A stretch of 64,000 bases of DNA from Gluconacetobacter takamatsuzukensis (lineage in GTDB: Bacteria; Pseudomonadota; Alphaproteobacteria; Acetobacterales; Acetobacteraceae). The notes beneath the pieces are model-generated. The model searched no databases and had not been told where the DNA came from. It saw only the letters and a program-made list of their open reading frames with translations. The stretch covers positions 1 through 64,000 of the forward strand of contig NZ_JABEQK010000001.1 of assembly GCF_014174275.1 (NCBI RefSeq), given 5' to 3'. Both the position numbers and the translations under genes were made by a program. Positions 8,949 to 17,693 of this stretch are shown here, one piece after another. The number at the start of each line of letters is the position of its first letter. Positions within the stretch are counted from its first letter, which is position 1.

Positions 8949-9872
8949 CTACTTTCTTCTCTGTTCGTAGACACTGAGATTGAGATTGGTCAGATCGAGA
9001 ATCGGTGTGGCAATCTGATGCGCGCGGGCACGCTTCACGAGGTCGCCAATGATCTGTGTCGCCTCAATGGGAGCGCCCTGCGACAGATCACGGAACATGG
9101 ACGATGTCAGGGAGGATTCCTTTGCAGTCAGCAGCCGGACGATACCATCCAGGGTCTCCTCGGTGAGCGGATATCCCGCCGCCGCCGCAATCGAAGCGCA
9201 TTCGCCGATCGTCGCCCGCGCGAAATCCTCCCCCGCGGGCACGCTGGCCACTTCCCCCACGGTGGCCCGCATCAGGCAGCATACGGTGCCTAGCGATGCC
9301 AGCAGAGCCCATTTGTTCCACATCTCCTGAATGATGTGGTCAGACAATATAGTCTCGAAGCCAGGACCGGAGAGAGCGTCCTTGAGGTTCCGGATCGGGG
9401 CGTTGTCGCCAGCGGATCGTGGGCCAAAGGTCAGTTTGGGGAGTGATCCCACTTGAACGACCTGTCCTTCAGAATCCAGCTTGCTGACGATGAAACACGT
9501 CCCGCCCAGGACCTTCGGATCTCCGAAACGCTCTGCCAGCACATCGATATGCCGCATGCCATTGAGAAGGGGTACGATGCGCGTATCCGGGCCGACGGCG
9601 GCGGCGAAATCGTCCATCGCGGACGCGAGAGAATATGCCTTTACGCTGAGAAGAATGATGTCATAAGGGCCATCGATGTCGTCGGATGTCACCATTTGCG
9701 GCGCGAGGGTCGCATTCCCCAGCGGACTGATCAGCCGGAGCCCATCCGTACGCAGTTGCCGCAGCCGGGTGGGACGCACCAGGAATGTTACGTCATGTCC
9801 CGCTGTTGCCATTCGGGCTCCAAAATATCCCCCAACCGCACCTGCGCCGACGATCAGAACTTTTGGATTCAT
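8949..9872 (-). CDS. Ketopantoate reductase family protein (ApbA/PanE-like)
   Basis: A 307-aa NADPH-dependent reductase-like protein. The N-terminus carries the dinucleotide-binding motif VLIVGAGAVGGYFGARMA (about residues 4-21), then LLSVKAY and LLNGMRH, and the C-terminal helical domain contains EMWNKWALLASLG, matching the ApbA/PanE family. The ATG at 9872 follows a ggaaag ribosome binding site; a longer frame to 10016 has none. PanE proper makes pantoate for coenzyme A, but many paralogues act on other 2-oxo acids, and nothing nearby points to pantothenate synthesis. It runs convergent with the upstream SDR. Confidence 0.85.
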   Translation of the reverse strand: MNPKVLIVGAGAVGGYFGARMATAGHDVTFLVRPTRLRQLRTDGLRLISPLGNATLAPQMVTSDDIDGPYDIILLSVKAYSLASAMDDFAAAVGPDTRIVPLLNGMRHIDVLAERFGDPKVLGGTCFIVSKLDSEGQVVQVGSLPKLTFGPRSAGDNAPIRNLKDALSGPGFETILSDHIIQEMWNKWALLASLGTVCCLMRATVGEVASVPAGEDFARATIGECASIAAAAGYPLTEETLDGIVRLLTAKESSLTSSMFRDLSQGAPIEATQIIGDLVKRARAHQIATPILDLTNLNLSVYEQRRK

Positions 9873-10060
9873 GGTGTCTTTCCTTGCTCCGGGACTGCCG
9901 CGCTGCGGATATCGTGACGGCAGTTTTATCTTTGATACCATTAATGCGCACTGTTCATGAACAGGGACATTGGAGTGGGGAAGTCGTCGGAGGAGAGGCC
10001 CTGCGCTCAAGCGCAAGCACCTGTCGCTGGATTAGGAACTGATGTTCACGCGTCCGATGT

Positions 10061-10340
10061 TTGAGACGGCGGATATGGCCGCACGAGATCGCCGCGCCGG
10101 TGGATGCAGGGCGTATTCGCACGACGCTGTATGGCGAGGAGGTGCCGCGGACCAACCGCATCGTGCTGCCCAGCCGCCCGGATTCAGGCATTGGTTATGA
10201 ATACCTACCGGAAGAGGAAGCCTCGGCAGGGAAATTCGCCGCCATCACCGCCATGATCCGCGATGACAACGTGAAAGATGTCGTGGATTGGGCGCATCTG
10301 CAATGTGCCAGCGGGGTCTGCCCGATTTGGACGGTTAGCA
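10061..10340 (+). pseudogene. Unrecognised gene fragment
   Basis: Within the 503-bp stretch 9873-10375 an open frame reads protein-like (GRIRTTLYGEEVPRTNRIVL, then GYEYLPEEEASAGKFAAI and DDNVKDVVDWAHLQC). Its composition is like a real protein up to about 10340, after which it only continues as shadow of the gene on the other strand. I do not recognise the family. Lack of a clear start and its position beside a damaged gene suggest a decayed or truncated gene. Confidence 0.35.
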
Positions 10341-10375
10341 CCTCGGGATCGATGGCGCGCAGGACGAATGTCCTC

Positions 10376-11515
10376 TCAACCGGGTTCGGGCACCCGGTCG
10401 GGCTCGATCGATCGCAGGCAGAACCGCGTGATCTCGGAGGGCTTTCCAATTCGGAGTGCAAAACCGGGCCATAGGCCGGTGCCGTTGCTGACATAGAGCG
10501 TCATGCCGCCGATATCGTAGCGGCCGGACACGAACCCGTTGTTGCCGCGTGCGACGAGGCGATCGAGGCCCGGAAGCATGCCGCCATGCGTATGGCCCGA
10601 CAATTGGAGGGCAACGCCGCACTCGGCAGCGGATCGCGCATTGCGCGGCTGATGATCGAGCAGCACGACCGGCGCGCCCGGGGGCATGCCGTCAAGGGCC
10701 GCGTCGAGGTCCGGGCCGGCATGGCCATGCCCGGGCGCGGACAGGTCCGTCACGCCGGCGATGACCAGATAGGTGGCGTCCCGCGTGACGACCGCATGGG
10801 TATTCGCAAGCATGCGCATGCCCAGATCCGACAGATGGCGCATCCAGCCGGCATAATCGAAGAAATATTCATGGTTGCCGGGGACCGCGAAAACCCCGTC
10901 CGGAGCTTGCAACCCTTGCAGCGGCGCGATGTCGGTGTGGCGCATGGCCACCGAGCCGTCGATGAAATCGCCCGTCACAACGATCAGATCGGCCGCGGCG
11001 GCATTGGCCCGCGTCACCATCGCTCGGCTTCACGCGGTTGGAAAAAGTCGACTGACATGCAGGTCGCTCAACTGCAGCAGTCGATAGCCTTCAAATGAGG
11101 GCGGCAGTCCGGCGATCCTGACCGTCACGTCCCTGATCGGAGGAACGCGCAGCGCATTGGCGACGCCGACGGCGGCAAGCAGGCCAGCGAGGCCCCCGGC
11201 CGCTTCGCGGGCACCGTCAGGAATAGGGACCGGCCGCCATCGTGCCAACGCCATGGCCAGGGCGCCGAGATCGAGCGCGATCTGGAAAAGGGTCAGAAAC
11301 AGCATGGCTCCGAACGCCCAGTTGAACAGGATGACAAGGGCGCGCGGAAACTCGGGCGCGAACACGGAGCCCGAGGAAAGCCGGGACCAGAAATGATATT
11401 GCGAGGCCACGAGCAGCAGAATGGCGGCCGGCACCTTCAGCCAGAGGGGAAGGGCCAGCGGCCAGAGCCAGTTCAGGATGACGATCAGGCAGGGAAGAGC
11501 GAAGATAAGGCGCAA
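10376..11515 (-). pseudogene. Membrane metallophosphoesterase with an in-frame TGA stop
   Basis: Two frames, 11515-11030 and 11020-10376, lie in the same phase and together give one complete metallophosphoesterase of about 379 residues, split by a TGA at 11032-11030. The first part has several hydrophobic segments and ends in the first metal motif LLQLSDLHVSRLFPTA; the second resumes with VVTGDFIDGS, GNHEYF, LLDHQP and SGHTHGG, the remaining catalytic motifs. Relatives normally have Trp where the TGA stands (TGG to TGA), so this is a single nonsense change, a sequencing error, or readthrough. It starts at a TTG about 4 bp after the XRE gene, so the two form an operon. Calcineurin-like phosphoesterase of unknown substrate. 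Confidence 0.75.
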
Positions 11516-11519
11516 ATTG

Positions 11520-12368
11520 TCAGGTTCCTTGAGGCAGGGTGGCGTCGACGGCGACCCTGAGCTTTTCGGCGTCGGCCGGTGTCGCGGGATTGTAGACGAC
11601 CAGGGTCAGGTCCGGCCGGCCATCGACCGAAAATGTCGAGTGTTCGAAGGCGAAGGGGCCGAGAACCGGGTGATCGATGTGCTTGATGATGTCAGCGGGC
11701 GCCTCGCTGACGCTGTTCTCATGCCACATCGTGTGAAATTCGGGGCTAAGCCGGCAGAGTTCCGTCACCAGGGGCGCGACCTCCTCCGCCGCGCCGGCGC
11801 GCGCCGTTGCGATGCGGAAGGCGCCGATAACGTAGCGTGCCATGCTTTCCCAGTCGGGCTGCATGGCGCGCGAGCGCGGGTCGAGGAAGATGATCCGCAG
11901 GATGTTGCGTTCCGCCGGTGGTAGGGCGCTGTAATCCCCCAGCATGATGGTCGCCGCCCGGTTCCAGGCCAGCACATCCCAGGTCGCGGTCCGGATCAGC
12001 GCCGGACTGGGATCCAGCGCGTCGAGCACGCGTTGCAGGCGCGGCGTGACGCTGCCGCTCTTGCGATACCGCGCATCGGGCGGCCGACCGAGGCCGAGCA
12101 GGAACAGATGCTCGCGCTCGACATCGGTCAGCATCAGGGCGCGCGCGATCCGGTCCAGCACATCGGCAGACGGGGCGCCGCCACGACCCTGTTCCAGCCA
12201 GGTGTACCAGGTCGGGCTGATATTGGCCCGCTGTGCAACCTCCTCGCGCCGCAGGCCGGGCGTGCGGCGGCGTTCCTGCGGAAGGCCAAAGGCAGCCGGA
12301 TCGAGCTTCGCGCGACGGTCCTTCAGCCAGGTGCCGAGCCGTTTGCCACCGTCCTGATGCTCGTTCAT
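11520..12368 (-). CDS. XRE-family regulator with C-terminal MmyB-like ligand domain
   Basis: A 282-aa regulator. The helix-turn-helix (about residues 33-62) contains TPGLRREEVAQRANISPTWY and WLEQGRG, the signature of the family whose C-terminal half (from about residue 105) is a PAS-like MmyB ligand-binding domain (RTATWDVLAWNRAA...). Members usually repress an adjacent divergent oxidoreductase gene. Here the divergent neighbour, 94 bp away, is an NAD-dependent epimerase-like gene (12463), and the metallophosphoesterase follows downstream. Ligand unknown. Confidence 0.88.
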   Translation of the reverse strand: MNEHQDGGKRLGTWLKDRRAKLDPAAFGLPQERRRTPGLRREEVAQRANISPTWYTWLEQGRGGAPSADVLDRIARALMLTDVEREHLFLLGLGRPPDARYRKSGSVTPRLQRVLDALDPSPALIRTATWDVLAWNRAATIMLGDYSALPPAERNILRIIFLDPRSRAMQPDWESMARYVIGAFRIATARAGAAEEVAPLVTELCRLSPEFHTMWHENSVSEAPADIIKHIDHPVLGPFAFEHSTFSVDGRPDLTLVVYNPATPADAEKLRVAVDATLPQGT

Positions 12369-12462
12369 CCTGTTAGTCTCTATAATACGATAAGATCACT
12401 ACTTTAACAGAATAGGGCATAGGCCGAGATTTGTCTTCACCAGAAAACGGGAGACTTCGCTC

Positions 12463-13347
12463 ATGCGTATATTCGTCACCGGTGCAACCGGATTCATCGG
12501 CATGCCGACCGTCAGGGAACTGATTGCTGCTGGTCATGACGTGCTTGGCCTGGCCCGTTCGGATGGCGGGGCGCGCGCCCTCGCCGCCGTCGGCGCGCAG
12601 GTGCAGCGCGGCGCGCTCGAGGATCTCGACAGCCTGCGAAAGGGGGCAGCGGCCTCGGATGCCGTGATTCATCTGGCGTTCATCCATGACTGGTCGAACT
12701 TCCTGGCGAGTTGCGAAGCGGATCGCCGCGCCATCGAGGCGATCGGGTCCGCGCTTGCCGGCTCCGACAAGCCGTTTCTTGCCACGGGCGGTCTGGCGGG
12801 ACTGGCGCCGCCGGGCCAGGTGGCGACCGAAAAGGATGTGATTCCGCCGGACTTTCCGTTCCCGCGCGTGTCCGAGCAGACGGCGCTCGCGCTGATCCCG
12901 CAAGGTATCCGCGCTTCGGTGGTGCGCCTTCCGCAGGTTCACGATACAGCCAAGCAGGGGCTCATCACGCCGCTGATCGAGACGTTCCGCCAGAACGGCA
13001 CCTGTGCCTATGTGGGCGAGGGACATAATCTCTGGCCCGCCGCGCATGTTCTCGACGTCGCCCGTCTTTACAGGCTGGCCATCGAAAAGGGGGCCACGGG
13101 CGCCGCCTGGCATGCGGTGGCCGAAGAGGGCGTGGCGATGCGCGATATCGTCGAGACGCTCGGCCGGCGCCTGGACCTGCCGGTCCGATCCATCTTGCCC
13201 GACGAAGCACCTGCTTTCTTCGGACGCTTCGCGATGTTCGCGGGCTTCGACATGCGCGCATCCAGCGCACTGACGCGGCAGGCACTGGGATGGGTACCGA
13301 CCGGCCCGGGGCTGATTGCTGATCTGGAACAGCTTCAGGACGCCTGA
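12463..13347 (+). CDS. NAD-dependent epimerase/dehydratase family protein (extended SDR)
   Basis: A 294-aa protein with an N-terminal Rossmann motif VTGATGFIG (residues 4-12). It is of the extended-SDR type related to NAD(P)-binding reductases rather than sugar-nucleotide epimerases; the usual YxxxK is not evident. The ATG has a gggagac ribosome binding site. It diverges from the XRE regulator and overlaps the 3' end of the convergent HxlR gene by 13 bp. Likely controlled by the XRE protein. Substrate unknown. Confidence 0.85.
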   Translation: MRIFVTGATGFIGMPTVRELIAAGHDVLGLARSDGGARALAAVGAQVQRGALEDLDSLRKGAAASDAVIHLAFIHDWSNFLASCEADRRAIEAIGSALAGSDKPFLATGGLAGLAPPGQVATEKDVIPPDFPFPRVSEQTALALIPQGIRASVVRLPQVHDTAKQGLITPLIETFRQNGTCAYVGEGHNLWPAAHVLDVARLYRLAIEKGATGAAWHAVAEEGVAMRDIVETLGRRLDLPVRSILPDEAPAFFGRFAMFAGFDMRASSALTRQALGWVPTGPGLIADLEQLQDA

Positions 13348-13760
13348 TCGAACGCCAGACGGGCCTCCCGGATGGCGGCATGGCTCTGATTGGCCCATCG
13401 GACAAGGGAGGTCAGCGGTTCGAGGATCGTAACACCAAGGGGCGTCAGCCGGTACTCGACGCTGGGCGGCTTGGTGGGGAACACCGTGCGCGCGATCAGG
13501 CCGTCACGCTCCAGATCGCGGAGGGTCTGCGTCAGCATCCGCTTGGAAATGTCCGGGATCGCGCGCTGCACGGCGCTGAACCGGTGCGGGCCGGTGGCGA
13601 GGGTGCCCAGTATCAGCGTCGACCACTTGTCCCCGATGCGATCGAGAACGTCCCGCACCGGGCATTGTGGATCGACCGGCTGGCCGGGCTGTCGGTCGGC
13701 GAACAATTGGACGGTGGCATCGAATGCCGGGGCGGTTACTTTTGCCTCACCCTGTCCCAA
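13335..13760 (-). CDS. HxlR-family transcriptional regulator
   Basis: A 141-aa winged-helix regulator. The HxlR signature is clear: [20 protein letters not shown] (about 33-52), then [32 protein letters not shown] and a final [12 protein letters not shown]. Members sense electrophiles or quinones, often through a conserved Cys at the start of the domain, and that Cys is present (CPVRD). It diverges from the NmrA-type reductase at 13838, the same arrangement as the QorR/QorB (YtfH/YtfG) pair of enterobacteria, so it probably controls that gene and itself. Confidence 0.9.
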   Translation of the reverse strand: MGQGEAKVTAPAFDATVQLFADRQPGQPVDPQCPVRDVLDRIGDKWSTLILGTLATGPHRFSAVQRAIPDISKRMLTQTLRDLERDGLIARTVFPTKPPSVEYRLTPLGVTILEPLTSLVRWANQSHAAIREARLAFDQAS

Positions 13761-13801
13761 AATCCTGCCTCCTTCACGCCGTCTATGGTCTCACTTAATT
13801 A

Positions 13802-13827
13802 CCTTGTGTCGATTGCGAACCACAAGG
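13802..13827. promoter_or_regulatory. Candidate HxlR operator
   Basis: CCTTGTG (13802-13808) and CACAAGG (13821-13827) form a perfect 7-bp inverted repeat with a 12-nt spacer, in the short region between the divergent hxlR-type and reductase genes. The right arm overlaps the ribosome binding site of the reductase. Inferred regulator site. Confidence 0.45.
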
Positions 13828-13837
13828 AAGACCGGCA

Positions 13838-14707
13838 ATGCCCGCCCAACCCACGCTTTTTGTCAGCGCCGCCACTGGCCACCTCGGAGGCCTGGTCATC
13901 GATGCATTGCTTGAGGCGGTGCCCGCCAGTGCCATCGTGGCGGGCGTACGCGATCCGGCCAAGGAGGCGGCGGTCGCAATCCGCAACAAGGGCGTGGCGG
14001 TTCGCGTGGCCGACTATGCCCGGCCGGATACACTGGCCAGTGCGCTCGCTGGCGTCGACCGGCTGCTCCTGATTTCCGGCAGTGAAATCGGCCAGCGCAC
14101 GGCGCAGCATCGCAATGTCATTGCCGCGGCGAAGGACGCGGGTGTCGGCCTGATCGTCTATACCAGCATCCTTCATGCGGACACCTCGCCGCTATTCCTC
14201 GCGGAAGAACATCGAGACACGGAAACCGCGTTGAAAGCGTCCGGCATACCGTTCGTGCTACTGCGGAATGGCTGGTACACCGAGGTCTATACGTGGCGGA
14301 TCGCGCCTGCCCTGCAGCATGGCGTGTTCCTTGGCGCCTCCGGGGAGGGACGTATCTCGTCCGCGGCCCGCGCCGACTATGCCAGGGCCGCGGCGGTCGT
14401 GCTGGCTGGCGGCGATCATGCTGGCCGCACCTACGAATTGGCCGGTGATACATCCTACACGCTGGCCGAGTTCGTTGCGGCGGTAGCCGAGGCTTCGGGG
14501 AAGCCGCTCCCCTATCGGAACATGGACCCCGACGCGTATCGAACGGCGCTGCTCGGAGCCGGCGTGCCGGAGCTGTTTGCCACGATCCTGTCGGACACCG
14601 ATGCGGGCGTCGCGAAGGGGGCATTGTTCGATGACGGCGGCGAACTCGCCCGGCTGATCGGCCGCCCAACTATCCCCTTCGGCGTCACCGTAGCAGAGTT
14701 CTTTTAG
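13838..14707 (+). CDS. NmrA-family NAD(P)-binding oxidoreductase (QorB-like)
   Basis: A 289-aa atypical SDR. The N-terminal Rossmann motif reads SAATGHLGG, followed by DYARPDTLASALAGVDRLLLISGSE, a pattern typical of QorB/NmrA-like proteins that bind NADPH and reduce quinones. LRNGWYTE in the middle is also typical. A good ribosome binding site (caaggaag) precedes the ATG. Divergent from the HxlR regulator, with a shared inverted repeat between them. Assigned role, quinone or enone reduction, rests on family and context. Confidence 0.87.
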   Translation: MPAQPTLFVSAATGHLGGLVIDALLEAVPASAIVAGVRDPAKEAAVAIRNKGVAVRVADYARPDTLASALAGVDRLLLISGSEIGQRTAQHRNVIAAAKDAGVGLIVYTSILHADTSPLFLAEEHRDTETALKASGIPFVLLRNGWYTEVYTWRIAPALQHGVFLGASGEGRISSAARADYARAAAVVLAGGDHAGRTYELAGDTSYTLAEFVAAVAEASGKPLPYRNMDPDAYRTALLGAGVPELFATILSDTDAGVAKGALFDDGGELARLIGRPTIPFGVTVAEFF

Positions 14708-14801
14708 AGCATCTTCAGGCTCCGTAAGGAGAGGCGGTTCGACGCCATTTCCGGGACGGTCGGCGTGATATGAAGGCTCAGCTCCATTTGAAGATGGGAA
14801 C

Positions 14802-14995
14802 GGGCGTATCGCCCGGACGATTGGCGATCTGCTGCCGGCCTGGTCAGAACGGAGCACTCAGCGTTTCTGCAGCCTGTCGGCGCGGATTCGTCAGGAGCGA
14901 AAGGACGACGACGCGCTTCTGGACGCGACCCAGAAAGGCGAGCCTGACAGCACCCGGTGGTTGAGCCGGCTTCCTGCGATGCCGCACCGATCTGA
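14802..14995 (+). pseudogene. Fic-family protein remnant
   Basis: The 335-bp stretch 14708-15042 has no intact gene, but from 14802 a frame reads GRIARTIGDLLPAWSERSTQ, then RFCSLSARIRQERKDDDALL and DATQKGEPDSTRWL. This matches the region directly after the Fic catalytic loop (NGRIAR...) in DUF4172/Fic proteins. A frameshift near 14962 is needed to continue into the usual FLRC...; the upstream HPFxxGN part is gone. Fic proteins AMPylate targets; this copy is plainly dead. Confidence 0.6.
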
Positions 14996-15042
14996 ACCGC
15001 TGATTGCCAGCTCCGTCGTGCTGTCGGGATATCTGGTCGATG

Positions 15043-15492
15043 TCACGCCGCTTCGGCACGGGATTTCAGGGCCCGATTCATTTTGATGAACTCGGCCCGA
15101 ACCGTCTCAACATCATAGAACCAGAGCAGAACCCCGGCGAACGCTTCGCTGTGGCGGAACAATGTCCCATGGCCGGTTTGCGTGATCTCGAAATCATGGG
15201 TCCCGGTCAGCAATCCGGGTAATCCCCAGAGGCGGCCAATCCACTGCAACCTCTGGCCCGGGATGACGGTGACGACCTCGGGATGAAACACCATCCCACC
15301 ATCCGCCTTGCCCCCACCGAGACAGACGGTCAGTCGCTGACGAGGCTCCAGGCGCCCGGTCAGTTTGCGAATGAAGGGATTCCAGGACGGATAAGCTTCC
15401 GTATTTGTCAACACCGACCATACACATTCGGGGGAAGCCGCGATCTCGATTTGCGTGTCGATATGACGTCGTGGACCAGGAAAGTTCGACAA
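15043..15492 (-). CDS. SRPBCC (START-like) domain protein
   Basis: A 149-aa protein using a TTG start at 15492, which has a ggaga ribosome binding site 7 nt upstream; there is no ATG in frame near it, and the longer frame to 15723 would overlap the divergent LysR gene. IEIAASPECVWSVLTNTEAYPSWNPF is the standard opening of the polyketide-cyclase/START fold that binds hydrophobic ligands, and the protein has the usual length. It is divergent from the LysR gene at 15624, which probably regulates it. Ligand unknown. Confidence 0.8.
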   Translation of the reverse strand: MSNFPGPRRHIDTQIEIAASPECVWSVLTNTEAYPSWNPFIRKLTGRLEPRQRLTVCLGGGKADGGMVFHPEVVTVIPGQRLQWIGRLWGLPGLLTGTHDFEITQTGHGTLFRHSEAFAGVLLWFYDVETVRAEFIKMNRALKSRAEAA

Positions 15493-15556
15493 GGATCCGT
15501 CTCCAAAAGACGTTGGAATGACCGAAAAAACACATTTTATCGTGTTCCTCCTGTCC

Positions 15557-15593
15557 GCAGGGTAATGCCTTGCCTGCCTTGCAGGGTATTGCC
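15557..15593. promoter_or_regulatory. Direct repeats in the SRPBCC/lysR intergenic region
   Basis: gcagggtaatgcc (15557-15569) recurs as gcagggtattgcc (15581-15593), 24 bp apart, i.e. a little over two helical turns. Located between divergent genes, this is a reasonable LysR binding region. Prediction only. Confidence 0.35.
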
Positions 15594-15623
15594 GGTCATG
15601 ACAGATAAACTCTACAATTTCGT

Positions 15624-16502
15624 ATGGATCAGATCGACTGGCATCTCTGGCGAAGCTTTGCGGCAGCGTGCCGCGCGGGCTCCCTGTCGGGAGCAGCACG
15701 CGCTCTGGGGACGACACAACCAACGGTCAGCCGTCAGATCGCCCAGTTGGAAGCGATGATCGGTCAGACGCTCTTTACGCGATCAAAGTCGGGGCTTGTG
15801 CCGACCGCTCATGCAAGCGCCCTGATGCCGATCGCGGCATCCATGATCGATCAGGCGCATACCCTCGAGCGGCTGGCGAAATCGGCAAGTGCTGCGGAAA
15901 CGACGACGCTGACCATCACCGCCAGCCAGATCACCGGCACGATGGTCCTGCCGCCGATCCTGGCGGCTTTTCTTGACGACCATCCGACGACGCGCATTAC
16001 TTTGTCCCTGACCGACGCCGTCGAGAACATACTCGAACGCAAAGCCGATGTGGCTGTTCGGCACACCGAGCCGACACAGCAGGAATTATGGGGCCGCAAG
16101 ATCGGGACCGTGCCGATCAAGCTGTATGCCCATCGAGACTACGTGCAACGCCACGGCATCCCGCACGACCTCACCGAGCTTTCCCGGCATCGTCTGATCG
16201 CGTCGTCTGCCCATTTGCGTCGTCTCCCCGAACTGATGGCACTTGGCCAACGCCCGGCCCTCGATTGCAGCGACGATGTCGGATTGCTGGCAGCCTTGCG
16301 TGCCGGCGTTGGTATCGGTTATTGCCAAACGCCCATTGCGCAGGACAACCCGGATCTCGTGCCGGTCTTGCCAGACTATATACCCGCCACTCTAACCTTC
16401 TGGATGATTACCCATCGCGACCTTCGCAACGTTCCCAGTGTGCGTGACGTGATGCGGCATGTGGGAGACGGCTTGAACGCGTATTGTCGTCGCTCACAAT
16501 GA
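15624..16502 (+). CDS. LysR-family transcriptional regulator
   Basis: A 292-aa regulator. The winged helix (residues 6-65) has GSLSGAARALGTTQPTVSRQ, then an effector domain from about residue 93. It lacks the usual leading M-F/L-R motif but is otherwise standard. Divergent from the SRPBCC gene. Effector unknown. Downstream, 16503-16783 holds no gene. Confidence 0.9.
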   Translation: MDQIDWHLWRSFAAACRAGSLSGAARALGTTQPTVSRQIAQLEAMIGQTLFTRSKSGLVPTAHASALMPIAASMIDQAHTLERLAKSASAAETTTLTITASQITGTMVLPPILAAFLDDHPTTRITLSLTDAVENILERKADVAVRHTEPTQQELWGRKIGTVPIKLYAHRDYVQRHGIPHDLTELSRHRLIASSAHLRRLPELMALGQRPALDCSDDVGLLAALRAGVGIGYCQTPIAQDNPDLVPVLPDYIPATLTFWMITHRDLRNVPSVRDVMRHVGDGLNAYCRRSQ

Positions 16503-16744
16503 GGTCCTGTCAGTCCATTTCGCTCCTGCGTCCTGCCGGCCGATGTGATAGCACCACGGCTGCAAACGGGATGGAAAACAGCTTCCGCCCTCAAATACGG
16601 CATACAGCGTCTCGATGTGTGCAACGTAAAGCGGACTGTCAGAATTATCTGATCTTCATCATCTTCTTCTCGGCATCATGGAGAGCGTGATATCGGGTGG
16701 ACCCGGCGTCTTCCGGCATTATGAGCGTTTACTTACTCCAAAAT

Positions 16745-16769
16745 GCGGGGGCACCGTGCGCCACCCCGC
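16745..16769 (-). terminator. Likely intrinsic terminator of the haloperoxidase gene
   Basis: gcgggg (16745-16750) pairs with ccccgc (16764-16769), with further complementarity inside. Read on the minus strand the hairpin is followed by attttgg. It lies 15 bp past the stop of the leftward gene ending at 16784. Confidence 0.5.
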
Positions 16770-16783
16770 GGATGAACGGCCGC

Positions 16784-17620
16784 TCAGTCTTTGATAAAGG
16801 CCAGGATATCGGCGTTGATCGTATCGGCATGGGTCGTGTGCATGCCATGCGGAAAACCCGGATAGATCTTCAGCGTGCTGCCCTTGATCAGCTGATGCTG
16901 CAGGAGCGCCGCGGTCCTGTAGGGCACGACCTGATCGTCATCGCCCTGCATCACGAGGGTAGGTACCGTGATCGCCTTCAGATCCTCGGTCTGGTCGGTT
17001 TCGGAGAACGCCTTGATACCTTCGTAATGGGCCTTGGCGCTGCCCATCATGCCCTGGCGCCACCAGTTGCGGATCGTACCGTCGGAAATCTCCGCGCCAG
17101 AACGGTTGAAGCCGTAGAACGGGCCGGTCGGCACGTCGAGGAAGAACTGCGCGCGATTGGCGGCCAGCGCGGCGCGCAACCCGTCCAGCACCGCGATCGG
17201 CGCGCCCTCGGGGCTGCGATCCGTCTTGACCATCAGCGGCGGCACGGCACTGATCAGAACCGCCTTCGCGACGCGGCCCTGTGGCTGGCCGAACTGCGCG
17301 ACATAGCGCGCGACCTGGCCGCCACCGGTCGAGTGACCGACATGGACGGCATTCTTCAGGTCAAGCGTCTCCATCACCGCCGAGGCATCGGCGGCGTAGT
17401 GGTCCATGTCATGGCCCTCGCTCACCTGCGACGAGCGTCCGTGCCCACGCCGGTCATGAGCGATGACCCGAAAGCCCTTCGACAGGAAAAACAGCATCTG
17501 CGCATCCCAGTCGTCCGCGCTGAGCGGCCAGCCATGATGGAAGGCGATCGGCTGGGCGTCCTTCGGTCCCCAGTCCTTGTAAAAAATCTGTACACCATCC
17601 TGTGTCGTTACGAATGACAT
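16784..17620 (-). CDS. Alpha/beta hydrolase, non-heme chloroperoxidase-like
   Basis: A 278-aa enzyme of the cofactor-free haloperoxidase/esterase group. The nucleophile elbow is GHSTGGG (Ser near residue 96); the catalytic Asp lies in MQGDDDQVVPY and the His in FPHGMHTTHAD. The opening FYKDWGPKDAQPIAFHHGWPLS supplies the oxyanion-hole segment. Such enzymes hydrolyse esters and make peracids. It is separated by 73 bp from the decarboxylase-like gene read in the same direction and could be the last gene of that unit. Confidence 0.9.
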   Translation of the reverse strand: MSFVTTQDGVQIFYKDWGPKDAQPIAFHHGWPLSADDWDAQMLFFLSKGFRVIAHDRRGHGRSSQVSEGHDMDHYAADASAVMETLDLKNAVHVGHSTGGGQVARYVAQFGQPQGRVAKAVLISAVPPLMVKTDRSPEGAPIAVLDGLRAALAANRAQFFLDVPTGPFYGFNRSGAEISDGTIRNWWRQGMMGSAKAHYEGIKAFSETDQTEDLKAITVPTLVMQGDDDQVVPYRTAALLQHQLIKGSTLKIYPGFPHGMHTTHADTINADILAFIKD

Positions 17621-17693
17621 GGACTGTTCCTCCGTCTGGTTGATGAAAGGGTTACGTCGGGATCAGCGTGATGAAGGCAGGCACTGATCCTTT

